DNA of 64,000 nucleotides from Agelas oroides (GCA_949130485.1 OX422205.1:1186589-1250588); one strand, 5' to 3'. Shown: positions 36,821 through 48,795, counted from the first letter of the stretch. The notes: generated by a model not told the origin, from the letters alone. Numbers and translations are program-made.

Positions 36821-39800
36821 TTAATCAGCAGCTAGTTTGGATCTTTCTTGTGCTTCCAAAACCTTGGTCAGTGTCTCTTGGAGCTGTGCTATGGCCTCCA
36901 GTTGCTTTGCCTGGTCCACTACTATCTTGTCCGTTTGCCTTGCCTGGTCAGCTGCTATCTTGTCTATTTGCTGCTGTAACTGTTCAAATTTCCGGTCTTG
37001 CAGATCTTGTGAAGTCTTCTCTTGTGTTCCTTCATCGTCTGTTGCAGTTTCTGTCTTAAACATTGCCCAGAATAAGTGCCAGGCAACTGCCATCCAGGAA
37101 ACAGGAGCATTTGGATATCGCTTAAACTTTGCTCGTTCAGTAACTTTGCTGGAATCAGCTGTTCAATATACACAAGTATATTAACTTTGTCCTCAGTTGT
37201 GTAAAAGATAGCTTTCCGCTTTATTTGCTCAATGTCACCCACTGCTAAGCCAATTAGAAGATTGATAAATACTATTGGCATGATGATCGCCAGCATGACC
37301 AGAAACAAGAAAACAAAGAATTGAAATCTGAGACTTCCCGCATTTCCAAGACCTACAAACTGTTCGTAATCATTTGCAACCAGAAGAGAGATAAATGTAG
37401 TGTAGAACAAAGCTCCAGGACTTGAAAACGGTAGCCCATCCACAGTTCCCAAAAGAATATAGAAAGGAAAAGCAAATGAAAAAATGAGGAAGACACATAG
37501 CAACAGAACCTGTAGAGCATTTGCGGTGATTTGCTGGAACATTGTAACGTAGAGTCCTAAAATGGAAAACTGAAGAAAAATAGCAAGAAGGATCCAAGCG
37601 AAGAGAGCTGCTAATGCTCCAGCTTCCCATATCACAAAATCCAACCCCCCTCCTGGAATCAAGAACACGTAGGTGCAAATGACAGTGGCTACACGGATCC
37701 AGAAAAACAGTTTCTTGCAAATTTGCAGCCTCACTAGGCAAATGTCAAGAAAGACCAAAAACGTGTTTATGAGACAGATGAAAAGAGTGATGAATCGAAT
37801 GACATTAGAAGCAGTTCCAATATTGTTCTGCCCCACCTCTGTGCTTCTGTTCCCACTTCCAACTCCAACCTGTGCTGGTGGAGGGGTGATGCCAATAAAG
37901 ATGGAGAGAAAGATGGTGTGAAGAGCAACAATGAGAAGTTTCACAAGGAAGACCCATCGACCATAGTCACCCCATCTTGTCTTCAGGAAGGCCTTAACAA
38001 CTGGATGTACAAGGAAAGGAGTACGTTTGTATTTGATCATCCACCATAGGACTTCCATGGAACTCTTCTTTTCCTTCTTCCCAACTGGTGTACAATTCAT
38101 TGGCAGGAGACTAGATGTCATATTTGGGGTCAAAGGAGCATCTTCCACTTCAATACTGCTTGGGGAGTCATGAGTTGTCTCCTCTTCATTTTCTGTAGGA
38201 ATGGCATGTTGGCTGTCACCACTGAGCTGCTGTTCTTCAACTGGGGTTGGCTCTGGATCACTTAGCCTGACATACTTAAAGTTGAATTCTTCCCAGTAGT
38301 TTGGGTGTCGAGGATCAAGACCAGACTTGATGTGGCATTTGTTGAGAACCACTTGCACAGCTTCTGGTATCGTCTCAATAAGACGAAGCATGGGGTGGGG
38401 GGTATAAGAGGAGGTGTCAAGGCACTCCTCCCAGCGGTCGTGATCTAGTGCTACAAGAGCAAGCTCTGTGTCAACGTTGTAGAGTATTTTGTCAAAGAAG
38501 CTCTTACCCTCAGAATTGAGGGTGATCTGTACACCTATGTCAAGACAGAACTGTATCATGGTCGAGTTTCCACCTTCAATTGCAAGGTGGAGGAGACTGT
38601 TGCCATCATTGTTGACCCAATCTCTTTGAAATGGGTGAGCACTGAAGAGTGCTTTTGCTGCCTGGAGGTTTCCCACATAGCAGGCATACATGAGTGGCGT
38701 TCCTCCGAAGTGGCATCTGTGCACAACTGCACCTTTATTCACTAGTGCATTCACACAAGCTACATTGCCTCCTGAAGCTGCAGAGTGAAGTGGGGTGGTT
38801 CCCGTCTTGTTGATTGCGTTTAGCATTGGTCTGAAGCAGCACTTGAATTCAAGGAGACTTGAGAGGGTCTTGAAGTCTCCAGCTCCAGCAGCAAGGTGAA
38901 GGTAGTTGTTTTTGTCACAATCAAGAAAAACGTGGTCATCGAAGTGGTGTAGGAGGAGGCTTTTGTGTATCAAGATCACCAGATCATATAGACTGAGGTT
39001 GAGTGCACAGTGGATGGCATAGTTTCCTTTGTTATCAGGTGTGCTGAGAAGGTGAGGACAACTGTTGTGTTCTAGAAGAAAACTGAGGATTTCTTGCCTG
39101 TTGTGAAGAACAGCATGATGCAAGGAATTTCGCCCATTGGAATCTTGGATACTAGGATTGGATCCTCTTTTCAGCAACTCTTCTGCCGCAGATACATTGC
39201 CAGAAATTATGGCTGTGTGCAAAGCTGTATTCCCATTATTGTCTTGGGCATCCAGTTCTGCTCCTTGCTCAAAAAGATAGGAGACCAGCCCCTCACCACA
39301 AACCCCTGTACAGCTATGGTGGAGAGCTGTCATGCCCTGCTCATCTCGAATCTGGAGGGTTTCTGGTCCATGCTGCTCAACCATCAATTGCACCATGTCA
39401 AACCTATCCTGATGGCAAGCTAGGTGAAGTGGAAGAAGCGTGCTCCCTTTTGCCAAAGTAAGAGAGGCACCATGTCTCAGGAGTACCTCCACTACCATAA
39501 TGTTGCCACTTTCAACAGCATGTTGGACAGGTGTGCTATTTTCTTTGTCAAGGGCATGGAAGACAAAATCTTTGAGAAAGCTAAGGTCTAGTTCCTTTGA
39601 GATCATGAGTTCCAAGACTTGATAGGACCCTTTCCAAGCGGCCACATGGACTGGAGTCATGTTGTCATTGTCTACCACCCTCACAAAGAATCCTTTGGAA
39701 TCTCTCAGCAGTTTCTCAAAGTGGGATGAATCGCAGACTGCCTTGAACAATTCCACATTGTCAAGTTCAGCTATTATATGCAGTAGAGTGCAATTTCGTA

Positions 39801-40293
39801 TGCCTCGAACTAGAATGTTGACTGGGTGCTCAAGAAATGCTAAGACTACGGCAAGATTTGCACTACGAACAGCTGTGTGCAGTGGAGGGTCATGAACACT
39901 GTTGCAAACACCATCACTGGCTCCGCCATTCAGAAGCAAATGCACTGCATCAATGCACCCATTCTGCACTGCAATGTGCAAAGCAGTGTTACCTTCGTTG
40001 TCCACTGCATTCATGTTGATGCCGCGGTCAAGGAGGTATTGCATGACAGCCATCTGATTGGCCTCTGAAGCTGCATGAAGGAGAGTTGAGCCTTTGTTGT
40101 TGAGTACCTTCAGAGCTCGATTGTTTTTAACTTCAAGAGAGTGCTTAAGTTCCTCAAGGCTCCCTCTCTTGGCTAGCTCATGAAGAGATGTTTACGTCTT
40201 TCCTCCTTTGAGGCTAACAAGGCCCATTTGCTCACCAGAACCGTCATCCCTGCAGCATCTCTTTCTCACAATTCCTTGCTGCTTTTCTTCCAT
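36821..40293 (-). pseudogene. TRPA-like ankyrin channel, left tandem copy with two disabling changes
   Basis: Intronless and closely matching the intact copy at 41512-45006. Two differences break the frame. First, from a start at 40293 (MEEKQQGIVRKR) the 34th codon is TAA (40194-40192), where the other copy has CAA in KTQTSLHELA. Second, near 37142 ten bases present in the other copy are missing after AAGTTACTGA, shifting the frame. The shifted frame stops at 36964, while the original frame continues (MAVAWHLFWAMFKTE, then coiled coil) to 36821. Between them 1,029 residues stay open from an internal ATG at 40053, with ankyrin repeats, six membrane segments and NLLIGLAVGDI intact. It is either a young pseudogene, a truncated functional channel using the inner ATG, or a copy hit by assembly errors. 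Nonsense is unlikely to be a homopolymer error; the deletion is flanked by short TGA repeats. Confidence 0.75.
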
Positions 40294-41511
40294 AATTATG
40301 CGATTGTTAGTAATCCAAATCAATAAACCTGGAAGGGGAGGAGGGAGGGGTACTAAACACTTTTAAGGATGCCACCGCTAAAACCACGGATACAAAACTT
40401 CTCAACTGATAACCACACTTTACTACATGGAAATGATCAACACTGATTGATAATCGGCACATTAGCCCAACCACTTGAAGCAGATAATGATGGCAATGTC
40501 TCTGCCATCTTGTATTACTGTACATGTGTATATAGACCAGTAAAAACTGTATGTGTGAAGGTTGCTAGTAACTCGACTGACATTTTGTTGTACTGGGTCA
40601 GAAGGATCAAAACAGGCAAACTACATGCACCCAGTGTAGTAGTTATTTGAGACTTTAGTAAAATTCACAATACAACAGAGATCTTCAGCGATACCAATGT
40701 CATAATTATGTAACGAAACAATTTTATACGGAAATTTCATGGAATCATTGTGGAAGGGGTTATGTTAGCCAATGGAAGTAGCTACCCATACCAAATGAAA
40801 TGAGTGAGCCAAGCTCTAAAGCTGCATAGTTTAGCTCTGTCCTCCATTATATACACTATGACCTTGTCACCTTGTCAGACGTCAAAGTTGATATCACCAG
40901 ATGGACCAAGCTTACCATAGGACCCCTCAGGTTCATGCTATGTCCTTCCTCAGGACTAAATATCTCACATGCATGTATTAGCCAAGGGAAGTACTGTGAG
41001 AAGCATGCTCTGCACAAGTGAGAGTGGGTGTGCCCAATCAAAGAAACCAGTACTGCCCATACTCAAACTCTCTTCGCTATAAGGCATGAAGAATTTTCAT
41101 CATGGATGGTTAGAGGGAATTTTGTAGCATGGTAGTAACTATCCATACGTAGCCTCCTGACTAGAAACTCAGCATGCAACCACACAACAGTAGAAGAGTT
41201 TTGTGATGTTGTAACTAGTTACATTACTGAGTAAACTATGAGCAGTGCTACACTCTGTACACCCTTACTGTCAATCAAAATATTAACCTCATTCCCACAC
41301 AACCTGGGAATGAGGCTATCTAAATATATGCATGTAACTGGCTGCAAGCTCATTGCACTATGGTAGAGTCATATTCAACTTCACAACTGAAGTACATTCC
41401 TGGAGCTTGAAACTAGCGTGTAATTGCAGTACTAATTCCAAAAATGAAACTCAATCAAAATGTATGTTAACAGCTAAACACAAAGTTGAGTCACAGGCTC
41501 TGTGGTCAATG
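40294..41511. other. Spacer between the TRPA copies
   Basis: About 1.2 kb that should carry the promoter of the left copy and the 3' end of the right copy. It includes a small foldback copy (41288-41317). No exon supported. Confidence 0.5.
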
Positions 41512-44500
41512 TCATTCAGCAGCTAGTCTGGGACTTTCCTGTGCTTCCAAAAACTTGGTTAGTGTCTCTTGTAGCTGTATTACTGCTTCCAGTTGCCTTG
41601 CCTGGTCAGCTGCTATCTTGTCTATTTGCTGCTGTAACTGTTCAAATTTCCAGTCTTGCAGATCTTGTGGATCTTGCGGTGAAGTCTTCTCTTGTATTTC
41701 ATCATCGTCTGTTGCAGTTTCTGTCTTGAGCATTGCCCAGAAGAAGTGCCAGGCAACTGCCATCCAGGAAACTGGAGCATTTGGATATCGCTTAAACTTT
41801 GCTCGTTCACAATGCCTCAGTAACTTTGCTGGAATCAGCTGGTCGACATATGCAAGTGCAGTAACTTTGTTCTCCGTATTGTGCAAGATAGCTTCCTGCT
41901 TTATTCGTTCAATGTCACCCACTGCTAAGCCAATTAGAAGATTGATAAATACTATTGGCATGATGATTGCCAGCATGACCAGAAACAAGAAAACAAGGAA
42001 TTGAAATCTGAGACTTCCTGCATTCCCAAGACCTACAAACTGTTCGTAATCATTTGCAACCAGAAGAGAGATAAATGTAGTGTAGAACGAAGTTCCAGGA
42101 TTTGCAAATGACAGCCCATCCACAGTTCCCAAAAGAATGTACAAAGCGAAGCCGAAAGCAAATATGAGGAAAAGACACAGCAGCAGTAGAACCTTAAAAA
42201 TATTTTTGGTGATTTGCAGGAACATTGCAACATAGAGTCCTAAGATGGAAAAGAGCTGAACAAAAATGGCAAGATCCAGCCAAGCAAAGAAAATTGCTAA
42301 TGCTCCAGCTTCCCATATCACAAAATCCAACCCCCCTCCTGGAATCAAGAACACGTAGGTGCAAATGATAGTGGCTACATGGATCCATGTAAAGTGGTTC
42401 TTATCGAGATGCAACACTTTCAGCCGCAGATAATAAAGATCAACAATACTGATAACCGTGTGTATGAGACAGATGAAAAGAGTGATGAATCGAATGACAT
42501 TAGAAGCAGTTCCAATATTGTTCTGCCCCACCTCTGTGCTTCCGTTCCCACTTCCAACTCCAACCTGTGCCGGTGGAGGGGTGATGCCAATAAAGATGGA
42601 GAGAAAGATGGTGTGAAGAGCAATGAGGAGAAGTTTCACAAGGAAGACCCATCGACCATAGTCACCCCATCTTGTCTTCAGGAAGGCCTTAACAACTGGA
42701 TGTACAAGGAAAGGAGTATGTTTGTATTTGATCATCCACCGTAGGACTTCCATGGAACTCTTCTTTTCCTTCTTCCCAACTGGTGTAGAATCTTTTGGCA
42801 GGGGACTGGGCATCATATTTGGATTCAAGGGAGTATCTTTCGCTTCAATACTGCTTGAGGAGTCATGGGTCGTCTCCTCTTCATTTTCTGTAGGAATGGC
42901 ATGTTGGCTGTCACCACTGAGCTGCTGTTCTTCAACTGGGGTTGGCTCTGGATCACTCAGCCTGACATACTTAAAGTTGAATTCTTCCCAGTAGTCTGGG
43001 TGTCGAGGATCAAGACCAGACTTGATGTGGCATTTGTTGAGAACCACTTGCACAGCTTCTGGTATCATCTCAATAAGACGAAGCATGGGGTGGGGGGTAT
43101 AAGAGGAGGTGTCAAGGCACTCCTCCCAGCGGTCGTGATCTAGTGCTACAAGAGCAAGCTCTGTGTCAACGTTGTAGAGTATTTTGTCAAAGAAGCTCTT
43201 ACCCTCAGAATTGAGGGTGATCTGTACACCTATGTCAAGACAGAACTGTATCATGGTCGAGTTTCCACCTTCAATTGCAAGGTGGAGGAGACTGTTGCCA
43301 TCATTGTTGACCCAATCTCTTTGAAATGGGTGAGCACTGAAGAGTGCTTTTGCTGCCTGGAGGTTTCCCACATAGCAGGCATACATGAGTGGCGTTCCTC
43401 CGAAGTGGCATCTGTGCACAACTGCACCTTTATTCACTAGTGCATTCACACAAGCTACATTGCCTCCTGAAGCTGCAGAGTGAAGTGGGGTGGTTCCCGT
43501 CTTGTTGATTGCGTTTAGCATTGGTCTGAAGCAGCACTTGAATTCAAGGAGACTTGAGAGGGTCTTGAAGTCTCCAGCTCCAGCAGCAAGGTGAAGGTAG
43601 TTGTTTTTGTCACAATCAAGAAAAACGTGGTCATCGAAGTGGTGTAGGAGGAGGCTTTTGTGTATCAAGATCACCAGATCATATAGACTGAGGTTGAGTG
43701 CACAGTGGATGGCATAGCTTCCTTTGTTATCAGGTCTGGTGAGAAGGTGAGGACAATTGTTGTGTTCTAGAAGAAAACTGAGGATCTCTTGCCTGTTGTG
43801 AAGAACAGCATGATGCAAGGAATTTCGCCCATTGGAATCTTGGATACTAGGATTGGATCCTCTTTTCAGCAACTCTTCTGCCGCAGATACATTGCCAGAA
43901 ATGATGGCTGTGTGCAAAGCTGTATTCCCATTATTGTCTTGGGCATCCAGTTCTGCTCCTTGCTCAAAAAGATAGGAGACCAGCCCCTCACCACAAACCC
44001 CTGTACAGCTATGGTGGAGAGCTGTCATGCCCTGCTCATCTCGAATCTGGAGGGTTTCTGGCCCATGCTGCTCAACCATCAATTGCACCATGTCAAACCT
44101 ATCCTGATGGCAAGCTAGGTGAAGTGGAAGAAGCGTGCTCCCTTTTGCCAAAGTAAGAGAGGCACCATGTCTCAGGAGTACTTCCACTACCAGAATGTTG
44201 CCACTTTCAACAGCATGTTGGACAGGTGTGCTATTTTCTTTGTCAAGGGCATGGAAGACAAAATCTTTGAGAAAGCTAAGGTCTAGTTCCTTTGAGATCA
44301 TGAGTTCCAAGACTTGATAGGACCCTTTCCGAGCGGCCACATGGACTGGAGTCATGTTGTCATTGTCTACCACCCTCACAAAGAATCCTTTGGAATCTCT
44401 CAGCAGTTTCTCAAAGTGGGATGAATCGCAGACTGCCTTGAACAATTCCACATTGTCAAGTTCAGCTATTACATGCAGTAGAGTGCAATTTCGTATGCCT

Positions 44501-45006
44501 CGAACTAGAATGTTGACTGGATGCTCAAGAAATGCTAAGACTAGGGCAACATTTGCACTACGAACAGCTATGTGCAGTGGAGGGTCATGGGCACCGTTGC
44601 AAACACCATCACTGGCTCCGCCATTCAGAAGCAAATGCACTGCATCAATGCACCCATTCTGCACTGCAACGTGCAAAGCAGTGTTACCTTCGTTGTCCAC
44701 TGCATTCATGCCGATGCCATGGTCAAGGAGGTATTGCATGACAGCCATCTGATTGGCCTCTGAAGCTGCATGAAGGAGAGTTGAGCCTTTGTTGTTGAGT
44801 ACCTTCAGAGCTCGATTGTTTTTAATTTCAAGAGAGTGCTTAAGTTCCTCAAGGCTCCCTCTCTTGGCTAGCTCATGAAGAGATGTTTGGGTCTTTCCTC
44901 CTTTGAGGCTAATAAGGCCCATTTGCTCACTAGAACGGTCATCCTTTTGTCTCTTTCTTAAAATACCTCCTTTTTGAGATTGTTTTTGGTCCCCCACCAA
45001 CGCCAT
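41512..45006 (-). CDS. TRPA-like ankyrin-repeat cation channel, intact copy
   Basis: Single-exon gene for about 1,164 residues, close to the TRPA1 length of about 1,120. Start is the ATG at 45006 (MALVGDQKQSQK); the two upstream in-frame codons are not ATG. The first about 600 residues form roughly 16 ankyrin repeats (e.g. GNTALHVAVQNGCIDAVHLL, TPLHSAASGGNVACVNALV). Six membrane segments span about residues 780-1025: S1 VKLLLIALHTIFLSIFIGI, S5 VLLLLCLFLIFAFGFALYIL, pore loop TTFISLLVANDYEQF, and S6 running into NLLIGLAVGDI, the TRPA signature at the inner gate. The C terminus ends in a coiled coil (FEQLQQQIDKIAADQARQLE), likely for tetramer assembly. Expected role is a plasma-membrane Ca2+/Na+ channel sensing chemical or thermal stimuli; ligand unknown. 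Lack of introns suggests a retrocopy origin before the tandem duplication. Confidence 0.9.
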   Translation of the reverse strand: MALVGDQKQSQKGGILRKRQKDDRSSEQMGLISLKGGKTQTSLHELAKRGSLEELKHSLEIKNNRALKVLNNKGSTLLHAASEANQMAVMQYLLDHGIGMNAVDNEGNTALHVAVQNGCIDAVHLLLNGGASDGVCNGAHDPPLHIAVRSANVALVLAFLEHPVNILVRGIRNCTLLHVIAELDNVELFKAVCDSSHFEKLLRDSKGFFVRVVDNDNMTPVHVAARKGSYQVLELMISKELDLSFLKDFVFHALDKENSTPVQHAVESGNILVVEVLLRHGASLTLAKGSTLLPLHLACHQDRFDMVQLMVEQHGPETLQIRDEQGMTALHHSCTGVCGEGLVSYLFEQGAELDAQDNNGNTALHTAIISGNVSAAEELLKRGSNPSIQDSNGRNSLHHAVLHNRQEILSFLLEHNNCPHLLTRPDNKGSYAIHCALNLSLYDLVILIHKSLLLHHFDDHVFLDCDKNNYLHLAAGAGDFKTLSSLLEFKCCFRPMLNAINKTGTTPLHSAASGGNVACVNALVNKGAVVHRCHFGGTPLMYACYVGNLQAAKALFSAHPFQRDWVNNDGNSLLHLAIEGGNSTMIQFCLDIGVQITLNSEGKSFFDKILYNVDTELALVALDHDRWEECLDTSSYTPHPMLRLIEMIPEAVQVVLNKCHIKSGLDPRHPDYWEEFNFKYVRLSDPEPTPVEEQQLSGDSQHAIPTENEEETTHDSSSSIEAKDTPLNPNMMPSPLPKDSTPVGKKEKKSSMEVLRWMIKYKHTPFLVHPVVKAFLKTRWGDYGRWVFLVKLLLIALHTIFLSIFIGITPPPAQVGVGSGNGSTEVGQNNIGTASNVIRFITLFICLIHTVISIVDLYYLRLKVLHLDKNHFTWIHVATIICTYVFLIPGGGLDFVIWEAGALAIFFAWLDLAIFVQLFSILGLYVAMFLQITKNIFKVLLLLCLFLIFAFGFALYILLGTVDGLSFANPGTSFYTTFISLLVANDYEQFVGLGNAGSLRFQFLVFLFLVMLAIIMPIVFINLLIGLAVGDIERIKQEAILHNTENKVTALAYVDQLIPAKLLRHCERAKFKRYPNAPVSWMAVAWHFFWAMLKTETATDDDEIQEKTSPQDPQDLQDWKFEQLQQQIDKIAADQARQLEAVIQLQETLTKFLEAQESPRLAAE

Positions 45007-45200
45007 ACTCAAATTTAGTAGCCAAAATCAATCTGGAAGGAGGGAAACAAGGTTATACAGTAAGTAATGTGAGGTGCCAAATTCCAGTGGTTTAAAACAC
45101 AGCAACTTTCTAATCAGTCTGCGTGAAGTGCATTCAATTACTGATTAACTACTAATACTAGTTGGGCAAACCACACAATCATAACAAGCATCATTATTGC

Positions 45201-45753
45201 CAAGAGCGCATGATGATGTCATTTTTTATTGCAGAGGGAGGAGGAAGAGCGTGTAACTTCCTATTCTGACTGTGGTGAAAGCAGAATCTTTCGCGTGTAC
45301 TATAAATAGCACTCCGGTTGAGTTGTAGCTAGTGTGCGGGTGAAGGGTGAGTAAAAGTAGCTGCAAAACAAATGAGATAGAGGTTTATCAGTTGGATAAG
45401 GACCGCACGTTACCCAAGGAGAAGCTCAAGAGTTTGACTAAAAGGCTACGCGGCCCTCTTCGACTGTCAGAATTGGATAGCATTGTAACACAAAGTTCCT
45501 TGTGTCAGGAAGGGCCGACAACCGTTCCTGTGTAGCTAGATCTTGCCAGGTAAGCTTGGAGCGTTCATATCTTGTTGACTACGAGGGTTACTAACACTGC
45601 GTTGTGAAGTCGTAGATCATGGAACTGCAAACTTGTGCGAACGTGTGTTCTATTTTTAGTACACGAGGGAGATTCTGCCTGTTTCCAATTTTTGGCAGTT
45701 ACACGCTCTTCCTCCTCCCTCCGCAATAAAAAATGACGTCATCATGCACTCTT
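45201..45753. mobile_element. MITE with about 60-bp inverted ends (CAAGAGCGCAT family)
   Basis: Ends CAAGAGCGCATGATGATGTC and the inverted GACGTCATCATGCACTCTTG. Inner ends GAGGAAGAGCGTGTAACTT are also inverted. The interior holds a 62-codon open frame (start 45347) with no recognised domain. Related to 32168-32362. Confidence 0.8.
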
Positions 45754-46240
45754 GTTATTGCCAAACTACTATAGTAACTCTTTGGCTGGTCCAAGTGGTT
45801 GAATAGTCTTGGAACCAGACCCTCGCATGCGGAAGAGGAGGGTCTGGTGAACTTGCATACATAGAAATTTGAACTCCACAAATTTCAGTGGGACGAATCT
45901 GATTGGTTGATGACTCTGTAATTACATTCCTGCCCATGCAGGCACGTGTTTGTGTAATAACAACATGGCGAATTTGATTGATGGACCAGAATCGAAGCGA
46001 TCATTGTTCTCACCAAGCTTAGATATTCTACAGCGAATCTTGAGTAGCTGGAAAGCTGTTATGAAAGGGAGAGAAGTCTTCAGTTTCACTACATTAGGCA
46101 GTGGAGAGTCCCTCTGCTACAGTAGTCTGTGGCCTTTTGCGCATGGAATTTACAGAGACTGACGGAAGTCTGTCTCCATTGTCATAAGCCCTCCTAAGGT
46201 GCTCATGCTTGATCTAGTTTAACTTTAGGCAAACACAGCA
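45754..46240. other. Animal-like stretch left of the bacterial block
   Basis: Base composition matches the rest of the window. A 65-codon frame opens with ATG at 45965 (MANLIDGPESKRSLFSP) and is plausible as an exon, but no family is recognised. Confidence 0.35.
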
Positions 46241-48795
46241 ATGAATGGAAGTGTCACTGAACTGCAAGACTATAGTTCTCAATTACCCAGACCAAAACAC
46301 TTGTCGACAATTATTGCAGATTTACACCTACGGCACAAGTTGCGGGCAGGCGGATTCGTCTTCATCCCGTTCGACGAGGATGAACTCACTTATTGGTTGA
46401 AGGCGGCGTCCGTCGAAAGCGGCCGGCTGGCGGAGGGCGCGGAGATTCGCGCAATCCGGCAGTCACTAGTTCGATCTCACAACTTGGGCTTGGCCAAACC
46501 AGCGGAGATATTCGCATTGCAGATCGGGATGCCGGAAACGTGCATGTCCGTTATCCGCTCCCTGTGGAACGATGAAACCCTGGCCATGGAGACAGCGGCA
46601 GTCCTGTCGGATTGGATATGGCGCCATCAGGCCGTTGCGATGCTCGGAGACGGCGGCCATACCGAAAGGGAGAAACTTCGGACGTCGGTGCTCGAGCTGG
46701 TGAAACTCGCTCTTCTTCCGTTCTCTATCGATTCGAAAGATCGCCGTGCCGCCTATGCCGACTGGTTGGATGCATCGGCTCTCCAACCTCTCCGGCAGGC
46801 CAATTCGGATCTGATCGAGGAAGCGCTGATCTCCTTGTGTGACATGATTCCCGATCTGGGCGACGAGGCTGTGCATTACGGGCACTTGTTCCTGGGGCAA
46901 CTGCCGGAGGCTCTACGCCAGTATTTGCTGGCGCGATATCCTGAGCGCGCGCAATTGTGGGGTTTCATGGCTCGAAGAGTCTTCACCCTGGATACCGGCA
47001 TTTCAATTACCGACCATGATCTATTCGGTGCCGCGAAGGATGTGTTTTCCGGGGTAGAGGCAGTGTCCATAAGGTCTATTTCGGGAAATGAGGTCACGGT
47101 AAACCTTGACGCGGAAACCGGAAGCATTGTTCTAGAGTACCCCGCGGCCGAATCAAGCACCAGGACCATGATGCCACAGCTTGCACTTCTTTCCTCCGAT
47201 CCGAGCGCCCGGACGACCACCCTTCGTTCCATGATGGAGCGATTCGGTCCGACCGCGCCGGATTTCGACCATCTTGGTCATGAAATCGAATTGCGTGAAC
47301 CGGAAGAACATGAGTTATTCCCGGTGTTCCATGAAGCATCTCGCGGCGTCGTAGCGGCTCAGGATTCGTTGCTGAACAAATTCAGATTCGGTCTGTATTT
47401 CGGCGATGAAGACATCCTCCCTCGGGACATCGGTTACTTCGAGAAGTTTGCAGGACCGAGACCCCAGACAAGGGATCCGGATCTGTACATCCGCGAGGTC
47501 TTGATTCCATACCGCACAGCGCTGTTGGGCCGGGACCTGAAACGCGGACTCGACATTTGCTGTCTTGGGGCTTTGCGTGACGACCTCTGCCCAGGGCGAT
47601 GGATGTTGGACTTCGACGATGACGTAGTGTGGGAGGCTCTATCCGAGTGTGGGGCGGACGGAGTTCCGATCGCCCTGTTAGGTGCTCTCGACGTGGCGCT
47701 TTACCGGCAACACGACGAGCGATTCCGAACTTATGCGGAGAAGGCGGTCGCAAAGCTGTGCGACGAGGAATTCAGCCGGCAGGAAGGTATGGACACCTAC
47801 CGGCTCCTGTGGACCTTTACGCGATTTTCATTCAATCGTATCAATCTCATCGAGAACGGCGCCAGGCAGCCAGGATTCTGGAAACGCATGTGTGCCTGGA
47901 TGCAGGCACAATTCGTTGCTCGTGCCTTGCTGACGGTGTCCGCGGCAATCGACGTGGATCGCGTGGAGGAATGGTCCATGTCCGGGATGGCGCTCGTAGG
48001 AACCTATGCCGAACTTGTCGATGCTCGGGAAGAGCCGATGCTGTTGCTTACGGAACGGTTGCCGCCGGTCGATTTGCGATGGGAAGTGCTTGGTCGTCTT
48101 GTCTCTCTCAGAGCGCGCCACTCGAAGGAGGGGCGAAGTGTCCCACGAACGGAGGAGATCGACCGGGCATTGGAGCGGGCGCAGGAAAGCGGCAATTGGA
48201 TCAAGTGTTTCTTTCCGGACCCCTTGAAGGCCATCTGCGACCCGTCGTTCCCACACCGGAGGATCTAACGAAGATCTTGAAGGAAGCGGAACCGGATATC
48301 GCCGTTCCCGGATCCTGGCATCTTATTACGAGCGCCTCCCATCTGCACGCGCTGGGCGAGCCTGAACTTGCCAATGCGCGGGACGCGGCAACGAGGATAC
48401 CGTATTCTGTCGATGAAGCGGAGATCCAGAACTATATTCATGCGTGTGAGCTTGCGAGCATCGTCGCCAAGACCAATCGGGACGCCTTGCTGGCGGATGC
48501 AGTTGCAGATATGGTTACCCGGATCTGTGGGAAGATTTCCAACGAAAACGGGATATTCATGATTATTTCGATCTACCTGCAAGCGGCGGCGGCCTTCGAA
48601 GAACACGATGCATGGCGGGGTTGGCTTGAAGAGCGATTTGCAAGCATTGCTTCCCGCCTTTCAGGACCTCCCAATCAGGCCGTGCGAATATTCCTGGAAC
48701 ATCTCGATGCCATGGAGACGGTCTTGCCAATCGACTCATGGTTTCATCGCCGCGCGAGATCTGTGGCGTCGGCCGGAGCGGAGCTTCGGCCGTGA
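46241..48795 (+). pseudogene. Large bacterial-like protein of unknown function, frameshifted; 5' end fused to animal-like DNA
   Basis: An open frame from ATG 46241 runs to 48268, and a second frame carries the same protein on to 48795. The switch falls near 48245-48260, next to a CCC run, and a one-base indel would explain it. Total about 850 residues. From about 46330 the sequence is GC-rich with bacterial codon use; the first about 30 codons are AT-richer and animal-like, so the start is probably not the native one and the true N terminus is missing. Contents are soluble, acidic and alpha-helical looking (LADGAEIRAIRQSL-type stretches, many Glu/Asp/Arg), with no membrane segment. I do not recognise a family or catalytic motif. 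It is followed after 55 bp by the MntA/HepT pair in the same direction. Confidence 0.6.

Noticed and set aside
45007..45012. Start two codons upstream of ATG 45006 for the intact TRPA copy
   Set aside because: The upstream codon is TTG; the first ATG is at 45006.
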